Shown: in pieces, positions 51,027-61,195 of the stretch
How the letters are laid out: each line of letters starts with the position of its first letter
How positions within the stretch are numbered: the stretch's first letter is position 1
Assembly (NCBI RefSeq): GCF_040529055.1
Contig: NZ_CP132342.1
Span: 744,001 to 808,000, forward strand
Length of the DNA stretch: 64,000 nucleotides
Direction of reading: 5' to 3'
Origin: Xanthomonas sontii
GTDB lineage: Bacteria > Pseudomonadota > Gammaproteobacteria > Xanthomonadales > Xanthomonadaceae
The notes under the pieces: generated by a model
Seen by the model: the letters and a program-made list of their open reading frames with translations, nothing else
The model's database searches: none
What the model was told of the DNA's origin: nothing
Program-made: the position numbers and the translations under genes

Positions 51027-52055
51027 ATGGACAAGACGATGAAAGCCGCCGTGGTGCGTGAGTTCGGCAAGCCATTGGTGATCGAGGAAGTGACAGTGCC
51101 GCGGCCGCAGGCCGGCGACATCCTGGTCAAGATCGAAGCCTGCGGCGTGTGCCATACCGACCTGCATGCGGCCGAGGGCGACTGGCCGGTGAAGCCGAAC
51201 CCGCCGTTCATCCCCGGCCACGAGGGCGTGGGCCATGTGGTGGCAGTCGGCGCCGGCGTGGACCACGTCAGGGAAGGCGATCGCGTCGGCATTCCGTGGC
51301 TGTACTCGGCCTGCGGCCATTGCGAGCATTGCCTGGGAGGCTGGGAAACCCTGTGCGAGGCGCAGCAGAACACCGGCTACTCGGTCAACGGCGGCTTCGC
51401 CGAATATGCCCTGGCCAATGCCAACTACGTCGGCCACCTGCCGAAGAACATCGGCTTCGTCGAGGTCGCGCCGATCCTGTGCGCCGGCGTCACCGTGTAC
51501 AAGGGCCTGAAGGTCACCGACACCAAGCCCGGCAACTGGGTGGTGATCTCCGGCATCGGCGGTCTCGGCCACATGGCCGTGCAGTACGCCAAGGCGATGG
51601 GCCTGAACGTGGCCGCGGTCGACGTGGACGACGCCAAGCTGGCGCTGGCCACGCGCCTGGGCGCGACGGTGACGGTGAACGCGCGCACCACCGATCCGGT
51701 GGCGTACCTAAAGAAGGAAATCGGTGGCGCGCACGGTGCGCTGGTCACCGCGGTGTCGCCGAAGGCGTTCGAGCAGGCCATCGGCATGGTCCGCCGCGGC
51801 GGCACCGTCTCGCTCAACGGGTTGCCGCCGGGCCAGTTCCCGCTGGACATCTTCGGCATGGTGCTCAACGGCGTGACCGTGCGCGGCTCGATCGTCGGCA
51901 CGCGCCTGGACCTGCAGGAATCGCTGGAATTCGCCGAGCAGGGCAAGGTCGCCGCGACCGTGGCCACCGACACCCTGGACAACGTCAACGACGTGTTCGC
52001 GCGCATGCACGCCGGCAAGATCGAAGGCCGCATCGTGCTGGACATGGCCGCCTGA
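51027..52055 (+). CDS. Zinc-dependent alcohol dehydrogenase (AdhP-like)
   Basis: A 342-aa medium-chain alcohol dehydrogenase. Catalytic zinc ligands are C42 (CGVCHTDLH) and H65 (GHEGVGHV), and structural-zinc cysteines are C96, C99, C102 and C110 (SACGHCEHC...LC). The Rossmann motif is [25 protein letters not shown] precedes the ATG at 51027. It lies 126 bp after the aldehyde dehydrogenase gene, so ethanol-to-acetate oxidation is the obvious role. The stop overlaps the next start. Confidence 0.93.
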   Translation: MDKTMKAAVVREFGKPLVIEEVTVPRPQAGDILVKIEACGVCHTDLHAAEGDWPVKPNPPFIPGHEGVGHVVAVGAGVDHVREGDRVGIPWLYSACGHCEHCLGGWETLCEAQQNTGYSVNGGFAEYALANANYVGHLPKNIGFVEVAPILCAGVTVYKGLKVTDTKPGNWVVISGIGGLGHMAVQYAKAMGLNVAAVDVDDAKLALATRLGATVTVNARTTDPVAYLKKEIGGAHGALVTAVSPKAFEQAIGMVRRGGTVSLNGLPPGQFPLDIFGMVLNGVTVRGSIVGTRLDLQESLEFAEQGKVAATVATDTLDNVNDVFARMHAGKIEGRIVLDMAA

Positions 52056-52450
52056 TGGACGCGTCCGCGCCCGCTGACGCGCTGCCGCCGCAGGTGCTGG
52101 CGACGCTGCCGGCCCTGCAGCTGATCGCCAAGCTGCGGGCGCGGCACGGCGCGCTGCTGTTCCATCAGTCGGGCGGCTGCTGCGATGGTTCCTCGCCGAT
52201 GTGCTACCCGCAGGACGACTTCATCGTCGGCGACCGCGACGTGCTGCTGGGCGAGATCGGGCAGGCGCCGTTCTACATCAGCCCGTCGCAGTTCGCCTAC
52301 TGGAAGCACACCCAGCTGATCATCGACGTCGTGCCCGGGCGTGGCGGCATGTTTTCCCTGGAGAACGGCGAGGGCGTGCGCTTCCTGGTGCGCTCGCGGC
52401 TGTTCAGCGACAGCGAGTACGCCGCGCTGGAGGCGGCGGGGAAGGTGTAG
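52055..52450 (+). CDS. DUF779 family protein
   Basis: A 131-aa protein of the DUF779 family, recognised by FHQSGGCCDGSSPMCYP and the ISPSQFAYWKHTQLIIDVVPGRGGMFSLENGEG ending. The clustered cysteines suggest a metal or redox site, but no function is established. Its ATG overlaps the alcohol dehydrogenase TGA (TGATG), so the two are coupled. Members of this family are commonly encoded next to acetaldehyde or alcohol dehydrogenases, as here. Confidence 0.88.
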   Translation: MDASAPADALPPQVLATLPALQLIAKLRARHGALLFHQSGGCCDGSSPMCYPQDDFIVGDRDVLLGEIGQAPFYISPSQFAYWKHTQLIIDVVPGRGGMFSLENGEGVRFLVRSRLFSDSEYAALEAAGKV

Positions 52451-52532
52451 TGGCGGAAGGCACGCGGTGAAGCGCGTTTCTCTGCACCGTGTTTCCGATC
52501 GTGTCGATGGAAGCGCTGCCCTCCGCCCCTCC

Positions 52533-52557
52533 TTGTGGGAGGGACTTCAGTCCCGAC
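52533..52557 (+). repeat. REP-like repeat
   Basis: A copy of the dispersed repeat, TTGTGGGAGGGACTTCAGTC and CCGAC, about 80 bp after the DUF779 gene. The element forms a hairpin around GGGACTTCAGTCCC. Confidence 0.65.
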
Positions 52558-52678
52558 TGCAGTGCAGTCGGACGCGCCGATGATGTCGCTCATCGCGGCT
52601 GATGTTGCAGTCGAGATTTTTGAGGTGCCCTGAAGTCACTCCCACACCGATGCTGGTAGGACGCCAGACTTCGATGCG

Positions 52679-53077
<399 letters not shown>

Positions 53078-53139
53078 CTAACGGCCGCAGCGCTACTGCT
53101 GCGCGTCCCCCCGCCGCCGTTGCCGCCCGGAGCCCTGCC

Positions 53140-53535
53140 ATGCGCCCCAGCGACCGCCCCGACCCGCTGCTGTTCAACGCCCATCTGGATCCCTTGCCGA
53201 GCGCTTCGCCGCCGCGCCGCCGTGGTGCGGCACCGCGCCCGCACGACGCACCGGACTACCGCCGCTACAGCCTGGCCGACTACCGCCAGCGCCGCGCCCG
53301 CCACCGCACGCCGTGGCGCGACCTGTGCCCGGCCTATGCCTTCGCCCTGCAGACCCATGCCCGCGGCTGGCCGCGCGGAGCGGGTGCCGAGACCGAAGAC
53401 GAACTGGCCGCGCACTGGGATCTGATGCGTGGCGACTCGCGGCTGGACTGGACCCAGGCGCGGCAGGTGATCGAGGATGCCTGGCAGGCGCTGGATCATC
53501 TGCCGGCGCAGGCCGCCGGCGTGGAGCCGCACTGA
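53140..53535 (+). CDS. Conserved unknown protein coupled to ku
   Basis: A 131-aa protein with an Arg/Pro-rich N-terminal half and a helical C-terminal half with ETEDELAAHWDLMRGDSRLDWTQARQVIEDAW. No domain was recognised with confidence; the layout resembles small conserved proteins of proteobacteria that occur near stress genes. Its TGA overlaps the ku ATG (TGATG), so it is translated together with ku and may act with it. Confidence 0.7.
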   Translation: MRPSDRPDPLLFNAHLDPLPSASPPRRRGAAPRPHDAPDYRRYSLADYRQRRARHRTPWRDLCPAYAFALQTHARGWPRGAGAETEDELAAHWDLMRGDSRLDWTQARQVIEDAWQALDHLPAQAAGVEPH

Positions 53536-54518
53536 TGCCGCGCCCGATCTGGACCGGCACGCTGTCCTTCGGCCTGCTCAACGTGCCGGTGTCGCTGATG
53601 TCCGGCGAACGTCGGATCGACCTGCACTTCCGCATGCTCGATGCGCGCGACAAGCGCCCGATCCGCTTCGAGCGGGTCAACGCCGACACCGGCGAGGAAG
53701 TGCCGTGGAAGGACATCGTCAAGGCCTACGAGTACAGCAAGGGCAACTACGTGGTGGTCGAGCAGCAGGACATCGCCTCGGCCGCACCGGAAAGCCACGA
53801 GACGGTGGAAGTGGAGGCCTTCGTCGACGCCGCCGAGATCGACCTGCGCTATTTCGAGAAACCCTACGTGCTGGTGCCGGGCAAAAAGGCCGAGAAGGGC
53901 TACGTGTTGCTGCGCGAGACCCTGCGCAACACCGGTAAGGTCGGCATCGCGCGGGTGGTGATCCGCACCCGCGAGTATCTGTCGGCGGTGATGCCGCTGC
54001 AGGATGCGCTGGTGCTGATCCTGCTGCGCTACCCGCAGGAACTGGTCGACCTGGACGACTACACCCTGCCCAGCGGCAAGGCCGCCGACTACCGGATCAG
54101 CGCCAAGGAAACCGAGATGGCGGCGCAACTGATCGACTCGATGTCCGGGCGCTGGGACCCCGACGCCTACCACGACGAATTCCGCGAGCGGCTGCATGCG
54201 GTGATCCAGAAGCGGATCAAGGCGCAGGAGGGCACCACCCAGGTCGACGAGGATGCCGAGGCGCCGCAGCGCGAGGACGCCACCACCAACGTGGTCGACT
54301 TCATGTCGCTGCTGCAGAAGAGCCTGGAGGCCAAGAAGCGCACGCCGGCCAGACAGGACGAGCGCGTGCCGGTACGCAAGACCGCGGCGAAGAAGAGCGA
54401 CAAGCCGGCCAAGAGCGCGGCCGGCAAGGCCAAGAAGGCGACGCGCGCCAAACCGGCGGCGGCCAAGAAGGCCAAGCCGGCTGCGCGCAAGGCCCCGGCA
54501 CGACGCAAGGCCGGCTAG
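53535..54518 (+). CDS. ku: Ku DNA end-binding protein
   Basis: A 327-aa Ku homodimer subunit for non-homologous end joining. The family start MPRPIWTGTLSFGLLNVPVSL, the RIDLHFRMLDARDKRPIRFERVN block and the YVLVPGKKAEKGYVLLRETL strand are clear. The last 60 residues are Lys/Ala/Arg-rich (KPAKSAAGKAKKATRAKPAA), a DNA-binding tail. No ligase (LigD) gene is adjacent here, so the partner must be elsewhere. The overlap with the upstream gene suggests a two-gene unit. Confidence 0.93.
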   Translation: MPRPIWTGTLSFGLLNVPVSLMSGERRIDLHFRMLDARDKRPIRFERVNADTGEEVPWKDIVKAYEYSKGNYVVVEQQDIASAAPESHETVEVEAFVDAAEIDLRYFEKPYVLVPGKKAEKGYVLLRETLRNTGKVGIARVVIRTREYLSAVMPLQDALVLILLRYPQELVDLDDYTLPSGKAADYRISAKETEMAAQLIDSMSGRWDPDAYHDEFRERLHAVIQKRIKAQEGTTQVDEDAEAPQREDATTNVVDFMSLLQKSLEAKKRTPARQDERVPVRKTAAKKSDKPAKSAAGKAKKATRAKPAAAKKAKPAARKAPARRKAG

Positions 54519-54559
54519 GGCAGGTCGGTCGCGGCGGTGCCAGGGCTGCCGCAACCGCT

Positions 54560-55720
54560 TTACGCCGAGACCATCCCCTCGCGCATCACCTGTGCCAGCG
54601 ACTCGCGCGAAATCGCCGCGATCGATTTGGCGCCGGTCAGGGTCATCGCCACCTGCATCTCCTTCTCGATCAGGCTCAGCAGATGCTCCACGCCGGCCTG
54701 GCCGGCGGCGGCCAGCGCGTAGACGAAGGCGCGGCCGAGCAGCACGGTGTCGGCGCCCAGCGCCAGCATGCGCACCACGTCCAGGCCGTTGCGCACGCCG
54801 GAGTCGGCCAGGATCTTCAGCTCGCCCTTCACCGCATCGGCGATCGCCGGCAACGCCCGCGCGCTGGACAGCACGCCGTCGAGCTGGCGCCCGCCATGGT
54901 TGGAAACGACGATGCCGTCGGCGCCGAACCGCACCGCATCGCGCGCATCGTCCGGATCGAGGATGCCCTTGATCACCATCGGCCCGGTCCAGAACTCGCG
55001 GATCCACTCCAGGTCCTTCCACGAAATCGACGGATCGAAGTTGGCGCCGAGCCAGCCGATGTAGTCGGCCAGCCCGGTGGGATGGCCGCGGTACGTGGAG
55101 ATGTTACCCAGGTCGTGCGGGCGCCCACGCAGGCCCACGTCCCAGGCCCAGCGCGGATGGGTGACGGCCTGCAGCATGCGCCGCAGCGGCGCGTTGGGGC
55201 CGCTCATGCCCGAATGCGCGTCGCGGTAGCGCGCGCCCGGCACCGGCATGTCCACGGTGAACACCAGGGTGGTGACGCCCGCGGCCTTTGCCCGCTCCAG
55301 CGCGTTGCGCATGAAGCCGCGGTCCTTGAGCACGTACAGCTGGAACCACATCGGCCGGTCGATCGCCGGCGCCACTTCCTCGATCGGGCACACCGACACC
55401 GTGGACAGGGTGAACGGCACGCCCTTGGCCGCCGCCGCCCTGGCCGCCTGCACCTCGCCGCGGCGCGCGTACATGCCGGTCAGGCCCACCGGCCCCAGCG
55501 CCACCGGCAAGGCCAGGCGTTCGCCGAACAGCTCGGTGTGCAGGTCCAGCGCCGACATGTCGCGCAGCACGCGCTGGCGCAGGGCGATGTCGCTCAGGTC
55601 GGACACGTTGCGGCGCAGGGTGTGCTCGGCATAGGCGCCGCCGTCGATGTAGTGGAACAGGAACGGCGGCAGCTGGCGCTGCGCGGCGGCACGGTAGTCG
55701 GTGGAGGCGGAAATGATCAT
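54560..55720 (-). CDS. lldD: L-lactate dehydrogenase, FMN-dependent
   Basis: A 386-aa quinone-linked enzyme that oxidises L-lactate to pyruvate at the inner membrane. The start [36 protein letters not shown] fits the family. The active-site stretch [13 protein letters not shown] carries the catalytic His-Arg region, and the FMN-binding [19 protein letters not shown] and [10 protein letters not shown] blocks are visible. The frame is open to 55777. It lies 13 bp after lldR, as one operon. Confidence 0.94.
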   Translation of the reverse strand: MIISASTDYRAAAQRQLPPFLFHYIDGGAYAEHTLRRNVSDLSDIALRQRVLRDMSALDLHTELFGERLALPVALGPVGLTGMYARRGEVQAARAAAAKGVPFTLSTVSVCPIEEVAPAIDRPMWFQLYVLKDRGFMRNALERAKAAGVTTLVFTVDMPVPGARYRDAHSGMSGPNAPLRRMLQAVTHPRWAWDVGLRGRPHDLGNISTYRGHPTGLADYIGWLGANFDPSISWKDLEWIREFWTGPMVIKGILDPDDARDAVRFGADGIVVSNHGGRQLDGVLSSARALPAIADAVKGELKILADSGVRNGLDVVRMLALGADTVLLGRAFVYALAAAGQAGVEHLLSLIEKEMQVAMTLTGAKSIAAISRESLAQVMREGMVSA

Positions 55721-55733
55721 GGGGGCAGGGCGG

Positions 55734-56534
55734 TCAGGGAGAGGAGGGGAGGCGCGAGGCACGGGCGCGGCGCGCATCGTCCTCGTCGAGGGTGCGCAGC
55801 GCGCTGTGCACGAATTCCAGGTGGGCGTGCGCGGCGGCGCGGGCGCGTTCGGGGTCGCCGGCCAGGATCGCGTCGCGCAGGGCGCGGTGCTGGGCGAGCA
55901 GGGCGGAGAAGATGCGCGGCGATTCGAACAGCTGTTGCCGGCTCTGCGAGATGTTGGCCTGCAGCAGGTCGAACAGCCCGCGCATCACCTGCAGCAGCAC
56001 GCGGTTGTGGGTGGCCTCGGCGATGGCCAGGTGGAAATCGGCGTCGGCGTGCGCCTGCGCCGCCGCATCGGCCTGCGCATGGGTCTGCAGCAGCGCCTCG
56101 TAGGCCGCCTCGATGCGCGCGCGGTCGTCGTCGGTGGCGCGCAGCGCCGCATGCCAGGCGGTGGCGCCTTCCAGCGCATGGCGCGCTTCCAGCACGTCGA
56201 AGCGGTACTCCGGGTCGGCATGCAGCAACGGCAGGAACGGCTGCAGCGGCGCCACCACCTGGTCCTCCGGGGTCGGTGGCCGTTGCACGTAGGTGCCGCC
56301 GCCCACCCGGGCCCGCAGCAGCCCCTGGCTGGCGAGTTGCGCGATGGCCTCGCGCAGCACCGGGCGCGAGACGCCCAGTTCCGCGGCCAGGGTCCGCTCG
56401 GCGGGCAGGCGCGCGTCGACCGCCAGGCCGCGTTGCGCGATCAGCGTGCGCAACTGCGCGGCGACCCGGTCGCTGAGCCGGGCAGGGGACTGGCCGGCTG
56501 CAGCGGTGGCGGCAGTTTTAAGACTAGTGGTCAT
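55734..56534 (-). CDS. lldR: GntR-family (FadR subgroup) regulator of lactate use
   Basis: A 266-aa protein with an N-terminal winged helix ([53 protein letters not shown]) and an all-helical FCD ligand domain with metal-binding histidines ([17 protein letters not shown]). Position before lldD and the operator palindromes define it as LldR. The start at 56534 overlaps one of these operators, so it should autoregulate. The frame is open to 56597. Confidence 0.92.
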   Translation of the reverse strand: MTTSLKTAATAAAGQSPARLSDRVAAQLRTLIAQRGLAVDARLPAERTLAAELGVSRPVLREAIAQLASQGLLRARVGGGTYVQRPPTPEDQVVAPLQPFLPLLHADPEYRFDVLEARHALEGATAWHAALRATDDDRARIEAAYEALLQTHAQADAAAQAHADADFHLAIAEATHNRVLLQVMRGLFDLLQANISQSRQQLFESPRIFSALLAQHRALRDAILAGDPERARAAAHAHLEFVHSALRTLDEDDARRARASRLPSSP

Positions 56535-56539
56535 ACCAA
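56527..56539. promoter_or_regulatory. LldR-type operator overlapping the lldR start
   Basis: GTGGTCATACCAA contains TGGTCATACCA, fitting the TGGTNNNACCA half-sites of LldR/FadR-family operators. It covers the lldR start codon (cat at 56532-56534). Confidence 0.65.
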
Positions 56540-56623
56540 TAAACTGGCGGAGCGCGAATGGTGTGGCCATTAGGCGCCTGGTATCGCACCACGTCAATGG
56601 TTGCAGCGATGCGCGCCACCAAA

Positions 56624-56638
56624 ATTGGTAATACCAAT
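56624..56638. promoter_or_regulatory. LldR operator, perfect 15-bp palindrome
   Basis: ATTGGTAATACCAAT is a perfect inverted repeat matching the LldR consensus (A/T)TTGGTNNNACCAA. It lies 90 bp upstream of the lldR start and directly over the end of the neighbouring membrane protein gene. Confidence 0.8.
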
Positions 56639-57093
56639 CAGAGTATACCGTAACGTGCCATCGCCGCAGCCAGTACCACCAGCACCGCCAACAGGCCCAG
56701 TTCCACCCCGATCAACCGCTGCAGCGTGCGCACCTGTGCCGTGTCCGGCGCCCACGTCGGCTGCAGCCGCGCCTGCCGGCGCCAGCGCAGCAGGCGCAGC
56801 GTCGGCACCAGCGAGAGCAGGCCGATCGTCGCGAAGGCGCCGAGCTTGGCCCAGAACCAGGGGTTGTGCAGGTAGTAGTCCGCGCCTTTGAGCCCGTAGC
56901 GCACGCGCAGGGCACCGATCGCCAGGATCAGCAGCGCGGCCAGCCCGTACAGCGCGTCGACGCGGACCAGCCGCGCCAGTTGGCGGTGGTCCAGCGGCGC
57001 ACGCAGCAGGATCCATTCCGCCACCAGTGCGGCGATCAGCAGCAGCATCGCCAGGTGGTGCAGGGCGGCCAGCAGCAGGTCGACAGTGCCCAT
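56638..57093 (-). CDS. DUF2214-type integral membrane protein
   Basis: A 151-aa protein with four predicted membrane helices ([64 protein letters not shown] and [19 protein letters not shown]). The pattern, including HHLA at the start and WFWAKLG, fits the DUF2214 group. Function is unknown. The stop codon abuts the lldR operator. It follows the methyltransferase-like gene by 10 bp. Confidence 0.75.
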   Translation of the reverse strand: MGTVDLLLAALHHLAMLLLIAALVAEWILLRAPLDHRQLARLVRVDALYGLAALLILAIGALRVRYGLKGADYYLHNPWFWAKLGAFATIGLLSLVPTLRLLRWRRQARLQPTWAPDTAQVRTLQRLIGVELGLLAVLVVLAAAMARYGIL

Positions 57094-57103
57094 CGGCGCG
57101 GCC

Positions 57104-57685
57104 TCACCACACCCACGGCAGCAGCCGCCAGCTGCGCGCGGCGTAGTCGGGATACTCCTCGGGGAAGGCCTGGGTCAGCATCGCTTCCTCGACCCGGATG
57201 CGGCGCAGGAACGCCCAGGTCACCGGCAGCACGATCGCCAGCAGCGACAGCACGTTGCCCATGCCCAGCGCCAGCCCGTAGAACGCCAGCAACGCGCCGG
57301 TGTACGAGGGATGCCGCAGATAGCGGTACGGCCCGTGGCGGACCAGGCGGTGGCCTTCCTGGATGGTCACGTCGACGGTGAACCAGCGCGCCAGCACCCG
57401 GATCGACCACAGCCGCAGCGCCAGCCCGCCGGCCAGCAGCGCGCAGGCCAACCAGCGCAGCGGTTCGCGCAGGTGCGGCGCATAGCGCCACACGCCGAGC
57501 AGCGACAGCAGCACGCCCAGCGCCACCGCGCCGTACAGCACGCGCCACAGCAGGCGCAGCGTGCCCTGGTCGCGCGCACCGCCGTCGGCGGCGCGACGGC
57601 GGCGGCTGAGCAGCATCTCGTACGCGCCCCAGCCCAGGCCGAGCAGCATGAACAGCAGATCCGGATGGCGCAGGGTCAGGAGCAT
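57104..57685 (-). CDS. Isoprenylcysteine methyltransferase-family membrane protein
   Basis: A 193-aa protein with several membrane helices and the ICMT-type C-terminal domain: LVRHGPYRYLRHPSYTGALLAFYGLALGMGN and RIRVEEAMLTQAFPEEYPDYAARSWRLLPW. These motifs bind S-adenosylmethionine in the family. In bacteria the substrate is not isoprenyl cysteine and is mostly unknown. GAGGAA precedes the ATG at 57685; the frame is open to 57784. Forms a two-gene unit with the DUF2214 gene. Confidence 0.85.
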   Translation of the reverse strand: MLLTLRHPDLLFMLLGLGWGAYEMLLSRRRRAADGGARDQGTLRLLWRVLYGAVALGVLLSLLGVWRYAPHLREPLRWLACALLAGGLALRLWSIRVLARWFTVDVTIQEGHRLVRHGPYRYLRHPSYTGALLAFYGLALGMGNVLSLLAIVLPVTWAFLRRIRVEEAMLTQAFPEEYPDYAARSWRLLPWVW

Positions 57686-57909
57686 GACGGTGTTCCTCGT
57701 GGCGGCGTGCACCACGCATTGCGTGGCAGGGTGGATGAACCGGGCCCATCCTGCGTGCCGATCGTCCGGCACCCGGCAGGGCATGGACGCAGTGTGGCGC
57801 CATCGGGGTGGCGCGGCAGTGGCCGCTGGTCATGCCGTCCGCCTGCCGGAAGTCACTTTCTGCGCCCGCCCCATTGCCGCGGCGTCGGCCCGCGGTCAGC
57901 ATCCGTCGC

Positions 57910-59007
57910 ATGACTCGATTCCTGCGCGATCTGATCGAACCCAAGCGCCTGGCCGGGTTGCTGACCGTGGCCACCGTGCTGTGGTCGTTCCAGTTCGCGC
58001 CGCATGCGCTGGTGGCCTGGCGCTGGACTGCGGCGGCGCTGTTCCTGCTGCCGCTGCTCGGCGCGCACTACCTGCCCGGGCGCTGGCGCGATGTCGCGCT
58101 GTGGGTCGAGGCAGCCGCGGCGATGGCCCTGGTCTGGCTGGAGCCGCACGTCGGCACCGCGCCGGTGTTGCTGGTGGTGGTGGTCGCGCAGGTGGCGCTG
58201 CAATGGCCGCCGCGGCCGGTGCTGGCGCTGGCGCTGCTGGCCAACCTGGGCACCTTCCTGGCGCTGTCCGCCGCCGGCATCAGGCATCCGCTGCTGACCA
58301 CGCTGATCTACGCCGGCTTCCATGCTTTCGCCGGCCTCAGCGCGCACTACGCGCGCACCGCCGAGCTGGCGCGCGAGGCGTTGGCGCGGGTCAACGCCGA
58401 CCTGCTGGCTACCCGCGCGCTGCTCGCCGACAGCACCCGCGATGCCGAGCGCCTGCGCCTGGCGCGCGAACTGCACGACGTGGCCGGACACAAGCTCACC
58501 GCCCTGCGCATCCAGTTGCGCCTGCTGCTGGCCGATCCGGCGCTGGCGCAACGCACGGAGGTGGCGACGGTGGAGCGACTGTCCGGCGAACTGCTGGCCG
58601 ACATCCGCGCGGTGGTGCAGTCGCTGCGCGACGACCGCGGCGTGGACCTGGAGACCGCGCTGTGTGCCCTGGCCGCGCCGTTCCCGCGGCCGCAACTGCA
58701 GTTGCAGATCGATCCGGCGCTGCGCATCACCGATCCGCACCTGGCCGAGACCCTGCTGCGGCTGGTGCAGGAAGCGCTGACCAACGCTGCCCGGCACGCC
58801 GACGCGGCACATGTGCGGGTGCGCCTGGGCCAGGATCGGCAGCAGCTGTGCCTGGACATCGAGGACGATGGCCACCGCGCCGAGCGCATCCGCGAGGGCA
58901 ACGGTATCGCCGGCATGCGCGAGCGTCTGGCCGCGCTGCACGGGCGCCTGGAACTGGGCCGCACGCCGCTCGGCGGCATGCAGCTGAGCGCGAGGCTGCC
59001 GCTGTGA
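57910..59007 (+). CDS. Sensor histidine kinase, NarL-partner (HisKA_3) type
   Basis: A 365-aa kinase. Five or so hydrophobic segments in residues 15-140 form the membrane sensor. The phospho-acceptor is H189 in LRLARELHDVAGHKLTALR, and the ATPase has LVQEALTNAARHADA (N-box) and GNGIAGMRERLAAL (G-box). The start MTRFLRDLIEPKRLAG at 57910 fits; the frame is open to 57808. It overlaps its response regulator by 4 bp. The signal is unknown; no membrane-damage target genes are adjacent. Confidence 0.92.
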   Translation: MTRFLRDLIEPKRLAGLLTVATVLWSFQFAPHALVAWRWTAAALFLLPLLGAHYLPGRWRDVALWVEAAAAMALVWLEPHVGTAPVLLVVVVAQVALQWPPRPVLALALLANLGTFLALSAAGIRHPLLTTLIYAGFHAFAGLSAHYARTAELAREALARVNADLLATRALLADSTRDAERLRLARELHDVAGHKLTALRIQLRLLLADPALAQRTEVATVERLSGELLADIRAVVQSLRDDRGVDLETALCALAAPFPRPQLQLQIDPALRITDPHLAETLLRLVQEALTNAARHADAAHVRVRLGQDRQQLCLDIEDDGHRAERIREGNGIAGMRERLAALHGRLELGRTPLGGMQLSARLPL

Positions 59008-59636
59008 GCGCGCTGCGGATCGCCCTGGCCGACGACCAGGTGCTGGTGCGCGCCGGCCTGCGCGCGCTGTTGCAGACCCAGGGCATCGTCGTCGCCTGCG
59101 AGGCCGACGACGGCCAGGCCTTGCTCGACGTGGTGGCGGCCACGCCGGTGGACGTGGTGCTCAGCGACATCCGCATGCCCGGCATGGATGGCATCCAGGC
59201 GCTGCAGCAGTTGCGCGCGCGCGGCGACCGCACGCCGGTGCTGCTGCTCACCACCTTCGACGAATCCGATCTGCTGCTGCGCGCCACCGCCGCCGGCGCG
59301 CAGGGCTTCTTGCTCAAGGACGCCGCACCGGAGGACCTGCGCGAGGCGATCGCGCGCGTGGCCGCCGGCGAGACCCTGCTGCAGCCGGTCAGCACCGACC
59401 CGGTGCGTGCGCGCTACCGCTACCGCGACGAGGACGCCCCGCGCGACACCTTCAACGAACGCGAAGTGGCGATCCTGCGCCTGCTCGCCGGCGGCTACTC
59501 CAACAAGGAGATCGCGCGCAGCCTGTTCCTGGCCGAGGGCACGGTGAAGAACTACGTCTCCACCATCCTCGACAAGCTCGGCACCCGCGACCGCACCCGC
59601 GCGGTGCTCAAGGCGATCACCCTGCGCATCATCTGA
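59004..59636 (+). CDS. NarL/LuxR-family response regulator
   Basis: A 210-aa protein starting with GTG (VSALRIALADDQVLVRAGLRALL). The receiver has the acidic pair D10/D11, the phospho-acceptor D55 (VVLSDIRMPGMDG), T83-type LLTTFDESD and the lysine of LLKDAAPED. The LuxR-type HTH is FNEREVAILRLLAGGYSNKEIARSLFLAEGTVKNYVSTILDKLGTRDRT. GTGA overlaps the kinase stop, so the two are translated together. Confidence 0.93.
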   Translation: MSALRIALADDQVLVRAGLRALLQTQGIVVACEADDGQALLDVVAATPVDVVLSDIRMPGMDGIQALQQLRARGDRTPVLLLTTFDESDLLLRATAAGAQGFLLKDAAPEDLREAIARVAAGETLLQPVSTDPVRARYRYRDEDAPRDTFNEREVAILRLLAGGYSNKEIARSLFLAEGTVKNYVSTILDKLGTRDRTRAVLKAITLRII

Positions 59637-59678
59637 TGCGTGCACCAGCGGTGGCGCTGCGACGTCCACCGGCAGCGC

Positions 59679-59756
59679 GTCGGGACTGAAGTCCCTCCCA
59701 CAACGGTGCGACCGTGCCGTGCCGCGGCCTGCCGCAGGAGCGGCTTCAGCCGCGAC
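59679..59756. repeat. REP-like pair after the response regulator
   Basis: GTCGGGACTGAAGTCCCTCC (59679-) and GCAGGAGCGGCTTCAGCCGC (59734-) are opposite-facing copies of the dispersed repeat. Each can fold on CTGAAG or CTTCAG. Confidence 0.7.
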
Positions 59757-59834
59757 AACCGATGGCGCGATTGCGGCTCGCCGATCAGCTGTTTCCCTCC
59801 AGCCAGCACGACATCCGCCGCCGCGACGCCGCCC

Positions 59835-59859
59835 CTGTGGGAGCGACTTCAGTCGCGAC
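59835..59859 (+). repeat. REP-like repeat
   Basis: CTGTGGGAGCGACTTCAGTC and GCGAC match the dispersed repeat family. Confidence 0.7.
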
Positions 59860-59989
59860 GCGACCCATCCGAACGCGCGCGCACGCCCGCAGTACGCTCC
59901 ATACCCCGCCGTGTGCTGCCACCGGGACTTCTGCACACCCGCCGCAGACATTAAGATGCCGCGGGCATTGTGCCGACGAGGAATTCACG

Positions 59990-61195
59990 TTGATCATCCA
60001 TCCGAAAGTCCGCGGTTTCATCTGCACCACCACGCATCCGCTCGGCTGCGAGCGCAACGTGCTCGAGCAGATCGCCGCCACGCGCGCGCGCGGCGTGCGC
60101 CACGACGGGCCAAAGAACGTGCTGGTGATCGGCGCGTCCAGCGGCTACGGCCTGGCCTCGCGCATCACCGCCGCGTTCGGCTTCGGCGCCGCCACCCTCG
60201 GCGTGTTCTTCGAAAAGCCCGGCAGCGAGAAGAAGGCCGGCACCGCCGGCTGGTACAACGCCGCCGCCTTCGACACGCAGGCCAAGGCCGCCGGCCTGTA
60301 CAGCAAGTCGATCAACGGCGACGCGTTCTCCGACGAGGCGCGCGCCAAGGTCATCGAACTGATCAAGCAGGACATGGGCGGCCAGGTCGACCTGGTGGTG
60401 TATTCGCTGGCCTCGCCGGTGCGCAAGCTGCCGGGCACCGGCGAAGTGAAGCGCTCGGCGCTCAAGCCGATCGGCCAGACCTACACCGCCACCGCCATCG
60501 ACACCAACAAGGACGCGATCATCGAGGCCTCGATCGAGCCGGCCACCGAGCAGGAGATCGAGGACACCGTCACCGTGATGGGCGGCCAGGACTGGGAACT
60601 GTGGATCGATGCGCTGGACGCCGCCGGCGTGCTCGCCCCGGGCGCGCGCACTGTCGCCTTCAGCTACATCGGCACCGAGATCACCTGGCCGATCTACTGG
60701 CACGGCGCGCTGGGCAAGGCCAAGGTCGACCTCGACCAGACCGCGCAGCGCCTGCACGCGCGCCTGCAGGCTCACGGTGGCGCGGCCAACGTGGCGGTGC
60801 TGAAATCGGTGGTGACCCAGGCCAGCGCGGCGATCCCGGTGATGCCGTTGTACATCTCCATGGTCTACAAGATCATGAAGGAAAAGGGCCTGCACGAAGG
60901 CACCATCGAACAGGCCGACCGTCTGTTCCGCGAACGCCTGTACCGCGAAGACGGCCAGCCCGCCGCCACCGACGACGAGAACCGCCTGCGTCTGGACGAC
61001 TGGGAACTGCGCGACGACGTACAGGACGCCTGCAAGGCGCTGTGGCCGCAGGTCACCACCGAGAACCTGTTCCAGCTCACCGACTACGCCGGCTACAAGC
61101 ACGAGTTCCTCAAGCTGTTCGGCTTCGAGCGCAAGGACGTGGACTACGACGCCGAGGTCGACCCGGACGTCAAGTTCGATTGCGTGGAGCTCTGA
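59990..61195 (+). CDS. fabV: Trans-2-enoyl-ACP reductase FabV
   Basis: A 401-aa NADH-dependent reductase for the last step of fatty-acid elongation. The N-terminal [24 protein letters not shown] is diagnostic; the NADH loop is [23 protein letters not shown]. The catalytic Tyr-x8-Lys is Y236...K245 ([10 protein letters not shown]). It begins with TTG, preceded by GAGGAATT at an ideal distance; no ATG start gives the family N-terminus. FabV enzymes are generally resistant to triclosan. No FabI gene is seen in this window. Confidence 0.95.
   Translation: MIIHPKVRGFICTTTHPLGCERNVLEQIAATRARGVRHDGPKNVLVIGASSGYGLASRITAAFGFGAATLGVFFEKPGSEKKAGTAGWYNAAAFDTQAKAAGLYSKSINGDAFSDEARAKVIELIKQDMGGQVDLVVYSLASPVRKLPGTGEVKRSALKPIGQTYTATAIDTNKDAIIEASIEPATEQEIEDTVTVMGGQDWELWIDALDAAGVLAPGARTVAFSYIGTEITWPIYWHGALGKAKVDLDQTAQRLHARLQAHGGAANVAVLKSVVTQASAAIPVMPLYISMVYKIMKEKGLHEGTIEQADRLFRERLYREDGQPAATDDENRLRLDDWELRDDVQDACKALWPQVTTENLFQLTDYAGYKHEFLKLFGFERKDVDYDAEVDPDVKFDCVEL

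Larger units (their letters stand above)
59637..59989. other. 353-bp gap between the response regulator and fabV
   Basis: Three REP-like elements (59679-59703, 59734-59756 and 59835-59859) fill much of it. No gene is seen. A GAGGAAT ribosome binding site for fabV is at 59979-59985. Confidence 0.5.
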
